A stretch of DNA of 17,316 bases from Mansonella perstans (GCA_037074765.1 JBAMDO010000460.1:1-17316), one strand, 5' to 3'. Positions 9,441 to 17,213 are shown, counted from the stretch's first letter. Numbers and translations: made by a program. The notes: generated by a model from the sequence alone, not told the origin.

Positions 9441-9450
9441 CTATATATAG
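9441..9450 (-). promoter_or_regulatory. Likely TATA box of LTR D
   Basis: CTATATATAG, self-complementary, about 90 bp upstream of the poly(A) signal on the minus strand, matching the layout of LTR E (CTATATAAAC). Confidence 0.6.
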
Positions 9451-9671
9451 TCGTAGAAGAGGCGATATTAAAGCTTAATACAAAGATCATAACGTTAAAG
9501 TGATAAAGAGGGGATTAATTATGATTGAGAATAGATGATTTACAACAGCAGCGTCTTCAAAGCGATACCAAAGCCAAAGTACTTATCAGAATAAATAAAC
9601 AAAGATGTTATTGGTGGAAAGATTGACGTTTATAGTGGTAAAGAGGGGGAATTAATTGCTTAAGACAGTGG

Positions 9672-9787
9672 CCCTTTGTATAGTAGTATAGCGCAATAGC
9701 TGCTGCTTTCTTAGATTACTGTAGGAGGGAGGATTGACAGTACACTTTGTTGTAGATAGATATCTTAAGCTGTTGCTATACAAAGGG
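9672..9787. mobile_element. Possible 116-bp MITE or hairpin in LTR D
   Basis: Begins CCCTTTGTATAG (9672-9683) and ends with the exact reverse complement CTATACAAAGGG (9776-9787). A second imperfect arm match lies inside (CAATAGCT against AGCTGTTG). No clear target-site duplication flanks it. LTRs A, B and E show nothing similar. It could be a small inverted-repeat transposon derivative or a stem-loop native to this LTR type. Confidence 0.5.
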
Positions 9788-9947
9788 TGTGAATTTACAT
9801 ATCAACAAAGAACATGAAATAAATCTAAAAATTTAACTTTAGTTGAATACTTTACAATGTTATTAACATTTATTTATAATTTAATTTATTGAGTTATTGG
9901 AAGTTTCGCGTTATGAAATTCCGACAGATATCTATTTACAATCTTGC

Positions 9948-10016
9948 TTAGATTGCGGTTATGAGAATCAGCGACATTAAATATAAACAATTCGTTATTG
10001 ACTTAGAAATTTTCAT
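9948..10016 (-). pseudogene. Env signal-peptide relic of copy D
   Basis: The 22-codon frame from ATG at 10016 ends at TAA 9948-9950. It contains NCLYLMSLILIT, close to NCLYIMALILIT at the start of Env in copy E. It overlaps the end of the pol frame in another register. Only 21 bp separate its stop from the LTR, so the rest of env has been deleted. Confidence 0.7.
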
Positions 10017-10438
10017 TTTTTCGGGTTTCATTTCGCATCCGTGTGGCCGTTCTGGTTCTTGTAGCAATTTTTTTTGGTTTTGAATTTTGAATTGGGGTTT
10101 TCGGAGTTGATTGTTGAATAGTTTCGCTGTCTACAACTTCTTGTTTTGCATAAACTGCTGCAGCATAGGCCGTGGTAGATGTATCAGTAAACATATGAAT
10201 TTCTAATTGTTGTAGGCGATCAGGATCGATTACCATGCGTGGAATTTCCTTGACTTTTGTTGGCCATCGACTTATAAAAATTTCCCATGTTTCAATGACA
10301 TGATTCTCCAGCGACTGGTCCCATGATAATTTTCTTTTCCAAAGATTTTGTAGGAAGAGTTTGAATAATAACATTAATGGAATTAAAATTCCCAAAGGAT
10401 CATATTGCGAGGCAATGAATTGCAAGATTGTTTCTTTT
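10003..10438 (-). pseudogene. Copy D RT/RNase H segment fused in frame to pol C-terminus
   Basis: One frame reads [18 protein letters not shown] (RT connection; about 10435-10380), [14 protein letters not shown], then the RNase H start [17 protein letters not shown], and jumps at about 10145-10135 to VVDSETIQ and [10 protein letters not shown]. The latter text matches the very end of pol in copy E (VEDNETNQ, IATRTRAAIR). The rest of RNase H, all of integrase and most of the DUF5641-like domain are missing, yet the frame is kept. A shared AAGTT at the joint suggests deletion or template switching at a short homology. Confidence 0.82.
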
Positions 10439-11025
10439 GTTGGGGTTTGATTATCCCGTGATTTTGGGATTATTCCAATTGAATCAATGACTGGGTTTCA
10501 ATTGACACCAGGAATCTATTTAGTTTGGCTTGCTTCAGCTCGGTCGTTTCCAGGTATAAGTTCATTGAAATCGTCATTTGAAAAAAATTCTCGTATATTC
10601 GTTGAGACATTCTTAAAGATGCCCTTCATTTCATTGTAAATTTTAAGTGCTTCTCGGTTCCACTTGCGGGTAATAAAACATTATCGATAGAGGTTTTTCT
10701 TAATTTCTAAAGCGGTTTTGCTTCCGTCAGTTTCTAGATGATAATTGAGTGTAGCTGAAAGTAAAAACGGAGACGATTATGCCAAATGGAACCCTCTGAA
10801 AACGGTAATATACCAAATTTTCCTTGGTGATTTCTCCTTGAATATTCTTGAATATTACCATAAAAAACGAGTGCAGTTCCTTTCGGACAGATGCAGTTCC
10901 AATTGCAAAAAAGCCTTTTCTATATCTGCTGTTATAACATTTTTCATCATTCTGAAAATAAAACACCTGCTAAGTCAGGTCGTGTAGTGGGACCGCGATA
11001 TATCCGCGATGCATGGACCGCGATA
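10439..11025 (-). pseudogene. Copy D reverse transcriptase palm region, several frames
   Basis: From the right: a [13 protein letters not shown] segment (about 10990-10955), [13 protein letters not shown] (about 10935-10895; the ADIEKAFLQ box carries the first catalytic Asp), RFQRVPFGI (about 10805-10780), a YHLETDG segment, and NLYR followed by stops (about 10700-10685) where YVDD should be. The remaining text IREFFSN...ASQTK leads toward the connection domain. At least three frame changes are needed to follow it. A 25-bp duplication at 10990-11026 damages the start. Confidence 0.8.
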
Positions 11026-11511
11026 TTATTTAGGCTTTTCTCTTTTAATATGGACTGAAGCATCGTAGACAATTCGCAGTTTTGTAGTTGTCTTTCCTGG
11101 GGTTAATATTTCATGATGAGGTAAATAATGTACAATGCCTTTTTGATCCATATTTGCTGTCACTTTCTCAATAACATTCGACAGTAATTGCTCTTTGATT
11201 GTCTCGTCATAACGTTCGAGCAATGATTAACTGGTTTGAAGTCGTTTGACTAGTGCCTTTAATCGTCCATAACAAAGACCATAATTGTCTAGTAAGCTAA
11301 CCTTTGAATATTTCCATGGCCAGCAAACTTGATACCTATTATTTTCCTTTGTAATACAATTTTTGAATTGTTCCAACGCCTTCTCGTCATCTTGATCATT
11401 TGGTTGTTCTTGGATCCCAATTACCTCTAATTTCCAAAACTGATCTATATCGTGATTGGTGATGATAGTGGCTACATTAATGGAATTGAGGCTATTAAAT
11501 TCACCAGTCAT
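11026..11511 (-). pseudogene. Copy D protease-RT linker and RT N-terminus
   Basis: The frame 11227-11511 covers the linker (SINVATIITNHDIDQFWKLE, then QPNDQDDEKALEQFK). The frame 11026-11223 holds an RT start typical of BEL/Pao: YDETIKEQL, IVHYLPHHEIL, then TKLRIVYDASV. The two are separated by one stop and a frame change at about 11225. This stretch shows what copy E has lost: E jumps from QDDE straight to the YVDD region and also lacks the six residues after WKLE. Confidence 0.85.
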
Positions 11512-11843
11512 ATTAGTATATCCACAACCATTATCGATCCTACTTTGATACGAAGAAAATAAAAACCTGATGACATATTGTGGACTTTGTACGGTTGCAT
11601 GAATTCGAAGAAATGATCTACTCCGATTATGATATCAGGTCGTCTCCAATATCCTTCCGACTCATCTAACTGTTTCTGACGTATGATAGAATTCATATCA
11701 CAAGAACTTGGATTAATAATTTGCAGTTTATCTGTTAAATAATCTAATGCATAAGCATTGATAGTTATAATTTTAGATTCAAAAGTTCTTATTCCTAATT
11801 TTACTTTGTTAATTTGGTAGAGTTTGGGAAGTTGGTTACCAAA
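11508..11843 (-). pseudogene. Copy D aspartic protease-like domain, C-terminal part, cut by copy E
   Basis: Reads GNQLPKLYQIN at the right edge, then INAYALDYLTDKLQI, RQKQLDESEGYWRRPDIIIG and SSGFYFL, matching the same stretch of the retropepsin-like region (DUF1758 type) of copy E. The catalytic Asp motif should lie on the far side of copy E. The coding frame is interrupted exactly where LTR E begins (11844), within the FGN(E/Q)LPK sequence. Confidence 0.85.
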
Positions 11844-11930
11844 TGTCGGGAAATTTTTTGTTGCGCAACCGTTGGTGTGTGGAATGTGTTCTTTGTAGTG
11901 TAAGAACAGTTGAATTGGGTAATAGAACCC

Positions 11931-11936
11931 TTTATT
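11931..11936 (-). promoter_or_regulatory. Poly(A) signal of LTR E
   Basis: AATAAAGGG on the minus strand; the same motif is at 17306-17311 in the other LTR. Confidence 0.6.
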
Positions 11937-12006
11937 TCCGATACAGAAAATAAGATGAGTAGCAGATAGAGTGAATAAAGCGATTCTCGTTGTGAAGACA
12001 GAAGTC

Positions 12007-12060
12007 CTTAGAATACTTAGAATCCTTAGAAAGCTTAGAATGCTTAGAATGTTTAGAATG
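12007..12060 (-). repeat. 9-bp repeat, six units, in LTR E
   Basis: On the + strand: cttagaata, cttagaatc, cttagaaag, cttagaatg, cttagaatg, tttagaatg in exact 9-bp register. It lies between the TATA box and the poly(A) signal, so it falls in the transcribed R region. Confidence 0.92.
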
Positions 12061-12080
12061 AAGATTGGAAGTTGAGTACA

Positions 12081-12090
12081 GTTTATATAG
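12081..12090 (-). promoter_or_regulatory. Likely TATA box of LTR E
   Basis: CTATATAAAC on the minus strand, preceded by TTCTTCTCGA, about 145 bp upstream of the poly(A) signal. Transcription would start roughly 30 bp further on, just before the 9-bp array. Confidence 0.65.
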
Positions 12091-12364
12091 TCGAGAAGAA
12101 GGGGCGGATCGGGTAATTTGATGGACAGAAATACTTTGATATAGTCCGACTAATAACTTAATAGACCAGACCATGGTGTGATAAGATAAGAAATAGTAAG
12201 GGGAAAACACGGGATCTGGCGATGAAAGGTAATTAAAGTAAAATAAATTATAAATAATCCCATAAAGTTTAGAACAGATACAATTATAGTATGTGAGAGT
12301 AATTATAGTATGAGAAAAAATATTCAAAAGTAACTTCACGGAATATATTCCTTATGATTTTATT

Positions 12365-13993
12365 TTAAATTTCGCGACTTTCGCGACATTCCGGAGAGAG
12401 GGGGATTGCTGGGTTTGATGAATGTATAACTGGATTATATGATAGAGGAATGTAATCATTACAGGGATTTTTATTGTTGTATTCATTTAAGGGAATTTGG
12501 ACTATTCTCATAGGAATGTATTCCGTGGGCTTTCTAAATTTGATACATAGGAAATGAAAGATAAATTTAATTAATTTAAATTTCAATTCTACTACAATTA
12601 TCAAGAATAGAAATATAAGACTACATATACCGATAACAATGAGTTTCCAGTGAGCTATTATAAGTGTTAATTCTTCTTCTATGGTTTTTGTCGTTTTCTC
12701 GAATTGTATCGTTATCTGTTCGATTAGTTCTTCTCCTTGTTGTTCTACTTCGGTCCAAAGTAGCTTTGACTTCGGTAGAGTGGTCCTCAAGTTGATGATT
12801 TCGTGTTTCTGTGCCAATATTTCTAATTCTGCGTCGATTCTTTCGACTTCAAATTTGCTGACGATCCCTGCTTTGAATTCGACCCTTTTCCATTCGGAGT
12901 TATTAATATTACAGGGTGCTACATATAATCTGTCATTAACCCTGTTAGCTATAATATCACTTCTTTGGAGTAATAATTTAGCTGCTAACGTCGGGTCACT
13001 GGTTGATAGCCATTCTATTAGGAGCAATAAATTATTTCTGTTTTCACAACTTCGTCGTTGTGTCTCTATTAATTGTTGTCTAAGTTGTAAATTTGTAATA
13101 TCAAAAATATACTGAAACTTAATATTTTCAGGATCAAATTTACTTGTTTTGATTTCCTCCTCCCTGCTTAGTTCCTTCATGATGAGCTGATTCTTGGAAT
13201 CCGAATTCACCGTACTTGTTGACTGCCCTTGATCGACTCCTTCATCGATGATTATGTCTCCGTTCATAAGATGAGGTTTAGAAAACTTACAAGTTGTATC
13301 TTGTAGCTTCTCGTTCCTCTCGAAGGTGAGTGACGTTTGCAGATCCTCTATCATTACGTGATTCTCATGTATTTGGGCGTTGTATCTCCCAATTCTTTTG
13401 TAGAGGCATTTATTTGTTGCCTGTGTGTTGTCCCATATTATGATACTGGTCTGCAACACGCACTTACCACTTTGTGTTGGGCAGTGGTTTGTGTCATCGA
13501 GATCTGATAGTAGTCCTTTACCGTCGTAAAGGAGGAGCGATCCTTCTTCTACCACGTAGTTAGTGGTAGCTTGGCATCTAGTTCCGAGCCAACCGTAGGA
13601 ATACTGGACATTGTTGTTCGTTGTCCATTTATTCGGTTTGACTCTCTTTAACGGTGATTCGGATGATTCCCTTTGGTCGTATAAATCTGTGCATAGATGG
13701 TGAGGCATGGGAGAACTGGTAGTTTCGTCTGAAACTACCGACAAGGATAATCTTAAGAAGGCCTTGGTGCATACAGTCCTCGTGACGTTGCTACACTTGA
13801 TTGCAGGTATCCGAGCGTGAGTCCGCGTGTAGACTGTGACTTGTGTTAAGGTGATGTTTTGGTGGGTGATTTCGTCACAGTTCCACCTTTGCGGCATGTT
13901 GAAAGGGGTACCTGTAATCCATCTACAGTTTTGTTTAGCGCTTGATTCAACTGTAGTGATGAGGATGAGCGCCATGATATAAAGACAGTTCAT
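12365..13993 (-). other. Env-like glycoprotein segment of the copy E polyprotein
   Basis: Residues 921-1462 of the fused frame (542 aa). It starts with ATG at 13993 and a signal peptide (NCLYIMALILIT). The Cys-rich ectodomain includes WITGTPF, CTKAFLRLSLSVVS and NHCPTQSGKC, then a Leu-rich helix with a Cys (SCENRNNLLLLIEWL) and LYVAPCN. Coiled-coil-like Glu/Gln/Ile segments precede a membrane anchor at 1368-1388 (HWKLIVIGICSLIFLFLIIVV without its last residue fits). A tail of about 74 residues follows, ending in CRESREI. This is the layout of a class of retroviral-type fusion glycoproteins, but I do not recognise the family and see no obvious furin site or fusion peptide. It is in frame with pol rather than behind a separate start. 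The last seven codons lie in the LTR. Confidence 0.7.
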
Positions 13994-16753
13994 TATTGTC
14001 TTGGAAATCGGTTGTTGTTCGTTCCGTTTCCTAATGGCTGCTCTGGTTCTTGTAGCAATTGGCTCCTCTTCTTCGACGGTTTGGATTGGGTCCTGAGGAG
14101 CTGATTCTTGGTTAGTTTCGTTATCCTCAACTTCTAGAGGATACAAAACATTTATTGGTCTGGCGAGGACCTTTCCTTGTGCCGTTTCGATGATGGCACT
14201 TCTCGCCTTCCCATCCTTGCCTTCCTTGATTTCTTTGATCCTTGCGAGTTTCCACATACCACGAGGAGTATTAGGTTCGTTGACTAATACAATCTCCCTT
14301 TCGCGTGGTATCCTGGTTTCTACATTTCTGGGTGATGTATGAAACCTTTGTGTTCGTTCTCTAAGACTGGTTAAATACTCGCGTCTCCAGATCTCCCAGA
14401 ATAGATCCAAGACTTTGAGTGTATTTAACCAGTATCGGATAAGTTTCTGCTTGTTGTCGGGTTTATGAGGAACAAATTCCTCTTGGTCGTCCATGTTGGT
14501 GAGGGGAGTTATTAGCGAGGCATTAGGGGAGATGAAGTCGATTGGACGTATAATTGCGTAGTTATCGCAATTTATGTATGTCAGAGGTCGAGTATTGAGT
14601 ATTCCCTCGACCTCTGTTATGAGAGTTACTAACTCTCTCTCCCACAGTAGCCTTCTGCCAATAGCTCTCCTCATGGCCTTTTTTGTTAGGCCAATGAGTC
14701 TTTCGTAGACTCCTCCGTTCCAAGGAGCCTTTGGTATGATGTTTCTCCATGTCATTCCCTTTTTCACGAGGAAGTTTGTTAGTTCGGAGTCCTGTTCCTT
14801 CATTGCTTTGAAGACGAGTTGGAACTGGCTTGCATTGTCGCTTAGGACCGATTCTGGACATCCTCGTCGAGCGATGAATCTTCTAAAGATGTCCAAGAAA
14901 CATTCGGCTGACAGATTATCAGCTAATTCTAGATGAATAGCTCTGGTAGTGAAGCACGTAATCAGAGCTACCCATCGCTTTGTTTCTTCATATTTCCGCA
15001 AGGCTTCTTCAGTGTCCGTCGCGGATAATATGGCGTCATCCACATAGAGATTCCTTCTGATCTCTAGTGCAAGTTCGGTTCCATTGGTTTCGAGGTGATG
15101 GTTGGTCGTCGCTGACTCGTCGTCTTGATCAATTGGTTGTTCCAATTTCCAAGACTGATTGATGTCTGGATTGTTGATGACAGTGGCTACATTAACGGAG
15201 TTGTCACTGTCAGGTTTGCACGTCATGTTGATGTATCCACAGCCTGTTATTATCGGTCCTACTTTGGTATGAAGTAGGTGGAAACCTGATGACATGCTGT
15301 GGGCTTTGTTCGGTAGCAGGAAATCGAAAAGGTAGTCCAGTCCGATTATGATGTCTGGTCGTCTCCAATATCCATCCGACTCGTCCAACTGTTTCTGTCG
15401 TGTGATGGAGCTCATGTCGTAGGATGTTGGAGTAATAATTTGGAGTCTGTCCGTAAGGTAGTCTAATGCATAAGCATTAATATTTATAGTTTTAGATTCT
15501 GGGCTTCTTATTCCCACGTTTACCCTATTGGCTTGGTAAACTTTAGGTAATTCATTGCCAAAGGAAAACAGTTTTAAGTCTTCCTTTGCACTTTCCGTTA
15601 AGTGCAGACGGCTTACTAGCTTCTTCGTGATGAATGAAGATTGTGACCCCAGATCGAAGAGTACCATGGCTTCTTCATGATTCTCCGGTTTGCTGGGGTT
15701 CACTGCCTCGATTTCCTTACATATTAATAAGACCCTCTTACCTTGATGAGTAACTGGCTGGTTTAGAGAATTGATAATAATTGTTGAGTTCGATTCTTGT
15801 TTGCTCGGTCCATTTTTGGTCGAGCAATAAGTTTTGTGGCACAATGCCGTCCTGTGATTGCCATTGCAATGGAAACATGTTCGTTTCCTTTGGTTGCAAT
15901 CGCTTGTTGCATGTTCCTTACTGAAGCAATTGATACACGCCTTGAGGTCCTTCAGGCGATCGTATCGTTGTTTCGCCGTCGCGTAGTTTGGGCATTCATT
16001 GTCCCAATGGTTTTTATTACAAAAGGTACAAGGTCTTTTCTCCTTGTTGCCCTTTGATTTCTTACCAGCCTGAGGAGGTTTTACCTCCTTTGGTTGCCTT
16101 GTGATCGCTAGGGCAGAGGTTTCTCTCTCCCTTTGATAGTGAACCGGTCTTTTTGTGATCGGTTCTTGATGAGATTTTTGAGCCAATCTTTTTGGGATTG
16201 GTCCTTGTTGAGGGTTTTGGCTTCTGCCTACGTCCTCGCTTCTAAGGATTATTTCCATTAGAAATTTCCGCAAGCTACTTACCGACCATGATGCTGCTTC
16301 CTTTTTCGCCTGGTAGACTTTATCCAGGATCCATGGTGGTAGCTTGCTTTCGATCGTCGATTCAATGATGGGATGCTCCAATATGTCCCCCATTGCTTCT
16401 AGTTGTCGAAGAATATTTTCCATTACTTCGACCCTTGCTTTCCAATCCTTGTCGTTGCGTTGGATGGACTGGAATTCAAGGTATAATGATTTTTTGATGA
16501 TTGCAGGGTTACCATATTTGTCGGTTAACACCTGCCTTACTACTTCGTAGTTTTCTGGAGCTATGTCGAACCCTCTTATAGCTTCCAGTGCCTCACCCCT
16601 TAAACATGATCTTAGGTAGGTGAGCTTTTGAATGTTCGATATGTCCTGGAGGTGAATAGCTGCATCGAAGTTATTCCAGAATTCCCTCCATAACTTGATG
16701 TCGCCACTGAAGGTTGGCAGTGGTAACTTTGGTAGGTTTACCGTTAAATGCAA
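12365..16753 (-). CDS. Copy E fused Gag-protease-(partial pol)-Env polyprotein
   Basis: One uninterrupted frame, open from 16813 after a TAG (16814-16816). Residue 1 at 16753 is a TTG, so no true start is visible; the first ATG is codon 111. Numbering from 16753: capsid-like Gag 1-170; three CCHC zinc knuckles at 242-254, 273-286, 293-305; retropepsin-like DUF1758 region with DLGS 367-370 (the usual S/T after Asp is Leu). A 46-residue RT scrap (547-592) holds YVDD 570-573. Integrase core from 593 has Asp639 and Glu684 but lacks the first Asp. A DUF5641-like tail lies at about 770-900, then Env 921-1462. Compared with copies A and D, joints fall at 546/547 and 592/593, and six codons are missing after Glu538. 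Most RT, all RNase H and the integrase zinc domain are gone, so it is defective as a polymerase. Gag, protease and Env parts look intact. Confidence 0.87.
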   Translation of the reverse strand: MHLTVNLPKLPLPTFSGDIKLWREFWNNFDAAIHLQDISNIQKLTYLRSCLRGEALEAIRGFDIAPENYEVVRQVLTDKYGNPAIIKKSLYLEFQSIQRNDKDWKARVEVMENILRQLEAMGDILEHPIIESTIESKLPPWILDKVYQAKKEAASWSVSSLRKFLMEIILRSEDVGRSQNPQQGPIPKRLAQKSHQEPITKRPVHYQRERETSALAITRQPKEVKPPQAGKKSKGNKEKRPCTFCNKNHWDNECPNYATAKQRYDRLKDLKACINCFSKEHATSDCNQRKRTCFHCNGNHRTALCHKTYCSTKNGPSKQESNSTIIINSLNQPVTHQGKRVLLICKEIEAVNPSKPENHEEAMVLFDLGSQSSFITKKLVSRLHLTESAKEDLKLFSFGNELPKVYQANRVNVGIRSPESKTININAYALDYLTDRLQIITPTSYDMSSITRQKQLDESDGYWRRPDIIIGLDYLFDFLLPNKAHSMSSGFHLLHTKVGPIITGCGYINMTCKPDSDNSVNVATVINNPDINQSWKLEQPIDQDDESATTNHHLETNGTELALEIRRNLYVDDAILSATDTEEALRKYEETKRWVALITCFTTRAIHLELADNLSAECFLDIFRRFIARRGCPESVLSDNASQFQLVFKAMKEQDSELTNFLVKKGMTWRNIIPKAPWNGGVYERLIGLTKKAMRRAIGRRLLWERELVTLITEVEGILNTRPLTYINCDNYAIIRPIDFISPNASLITPLTNMDDQEEFVPHKPDNKQKLIRYWLNTLKVLDLFWEIWRREYLTSLRERTQRFHTSPRNVETRIPREREIVLVNEPNTPRGMWKLARIKEIKEGKDGKARSAIIETAQGKVLARPINVLYPLEVEDNETNQESAPQDPIQTVEEEEPIATRTRAAIRKRNEQQPISKTIMNCLYIMALILITTVESSAKQNCRWITGTPFNMPQRWNCDEITHQNITLTQVTVYTRTHARIPAIKCSNVTRTVCTKAFLRLSLSVVSDETTSSPMPHHLCTDLYDQRESSESPLKRVKPNKWTTNNNVQYSYGWLGTRCQATTNYVVEEGSLLLYDGKGLLSDLDDTNHCPTQSGKCVLQTSIIIWDNTQATNKCLYKRIGRYNAQIHENHVMIEDLQTSLTFERNEKLQDTTCKFSKPHLMNGDIIIDEGVDQGQSTSTVNSDSKNQLIMKELSREEEIKTSKFDPENIKFQYIFDITNLQLRQQLIETQRRSCENRNNLLLLIEWLSTSDPTLAAKLLLQRSDIIANRVNDRLYVAPCNINNSEWKRVEFKAGIVSKFEVERIDAELEILAQKHEIINLRTTLPKSKLLWTEVEQQGEELIEQITIQFEKTTKTIEEELTLIIAHWKLIVIGICSLIFLFLIIVVELKFKLIKFIFHFLCIKFRKPTEYIPMRIVQIPLNEYNNKNPCNDYIPLSYNPVIHSSNPAIPLSPECRESREI

Positions 16754-16871
16754 ACGGGTGAGGGATTGGCGATTCCTTTTCCCTCGTGGACGACGACTTC
16801 TCCTGCTGGATTGCTAATTCGAAGTCGTTATATAAGAGTCAAGGATAATGATTGCTTCCTTGCTCTTATTA

Positions 16872-17195
16872 TCATGTGGAGGATTCCTTGTTTGTCAGTG
16901 ACCATCCTCTCATACTTCTCTTCTTCTTCTTCCTTTTCGTCGCTATTGTCGTTTGCTGTATGAGAGTTAGCCACTTATCGTTGATCACCTCCAAGTTATT
17001 GGCGTACATCTCCAGTTGTTTCGCCTTGTTTCGGACAATACGTTTTTTCGTTTCGTATTGTTTATTCTGTTCTTCTGGGGAGAGGTTCCGATCTGGTCGT
17101 GTTAGATCGAGTTCATTGATCTCCTCCAGGAGTTCGGCAATCCTGCCGATTGCTGGTTGCGCTGATTGTGCGACTGATGAGGACATTCCGTCCAT
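16872..17195 (-). pseudogene. Copy E Gag N-terminal segment, frame-broken from the rest of Gag
   Basis: ATG at 17195 (or 17186) lies just after the primer-binding site and opens 107 codons ending in TGA at 16872-16874. The protein is helical and charged: GRIAELLEEINELDLTRP, EEQNKQYETKKR, LEMYANNLEVINDKW, then a Lys/Arg run. In another frame the same bases from about 16965 give an acidic Glu-rich stretch and YERMVTDKQGILHM, which reads more like protein, so a one-base indel near 16960-16970 is likely. More frame changes and stops (TGA 16872, TAA near 16834, TAG 16814) separate it from the long open frame. Sequencing error in the homopolymer-rich stretch is possible. Confidence 0.7.
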
Positions 17196-17213
17196 TCCCG
17201 GCTCGTGGCACCA
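17196..17213 (-). promoter_or_regulatory. Primer-binding site of copy E
   Basis: The minus strand reads TGGTGCCACGAGCCGGGA starting 4 bp (AATT) inside the 5' LTR edge. Its complement ends in CCA and looks like the 3' end of a tRNA (T-stem CCCGG, acceptor CTCGTGGCACCA). The tRNA identity cannot be settled by eye. Confidence 0.72.

Larger units (their letters stand above)
9225..9926 (-). repeat. 3' LTR of copy D
   Basis: Minus strand: starts TGTCGGAATTTCATAACGCG like LTR A, ends TTTCACGACA like LTR E (TTTCCCGACA). It has a poly(A) signal (9349-9354), a TATA box (9441-9450), an internal inverted-repeat insert (9672-9787), and a diverged duplication of a GTGRTAAAGAGGGG segment (about 9501-9522 and 9637-9658). 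At about 702 bp it is the longest LTR in the window; without the insert it would be about 586 bp. Confidence 0.72.
9225..11843 (-). mobile_element. BEL/Pao copy D: 3' LTR plus internally deleted pol and protease remnants
   Basis: Minus-strand copy. From right to left: protease-domain fragment (cut at 11843 by copy E), RT, a fusion of RNase H to the end of pol, an env signal-peptide relic, and the 3' LTR (9926-9225). Its left edge interrupts the env of copy B between the positions of Trp and Ile of the (W)I(T/S)GTP motif. Gag and the 5' LTR must lie beyond copy E. Confidence 0.78.
11844..12388 (-). repeat. 3' LTR of copy E (545 bp)
   Basis: Minus strand starts TGTCGCGAAAGTCGCGAAAT and ends AAATTTCCCGACA. 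The two tips form an imperfect inverted repeat (TGTCGCGAAA against TGTCGGGAAA). It contains a TATA box (12081-12090), six 9-bp repeats, and a poly(A) signal. The left edge is supported by the break in the coding frame of copy D and by the matching right LTR at 17218. Confidence 0.88.

Noticed and set aside
11932..12339. 135-codon minus-strand frame in LTR E with a repeated HSK/DSK pattern
   Set aside because: The pattern is the 9-bp LTR repeat translated; no homology, and it lies wholly in the LTR.
12681..13115. 144-codon + strand frame inside the Env region
   Set aside because: Antisense shadow of the long minus-strand frame, Cys/Ser-rich without domain features.
14960..15160. Spliced mRNA origin for the copy E deletions
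   Set aside because: The matching intact sequence in copy D at the first joint (gacgag then aaggcg) lacks a GT donor, and the second joint shares AAG on both sides, which fits template switching better.
16751..16753. Start codon at the head of the long copy E frame
   Set aside because: The codon is TTG and the frame stays open to 16813; a eukaryotic start here is not credible. Gag probably starts at 17195 with frame breaks between.
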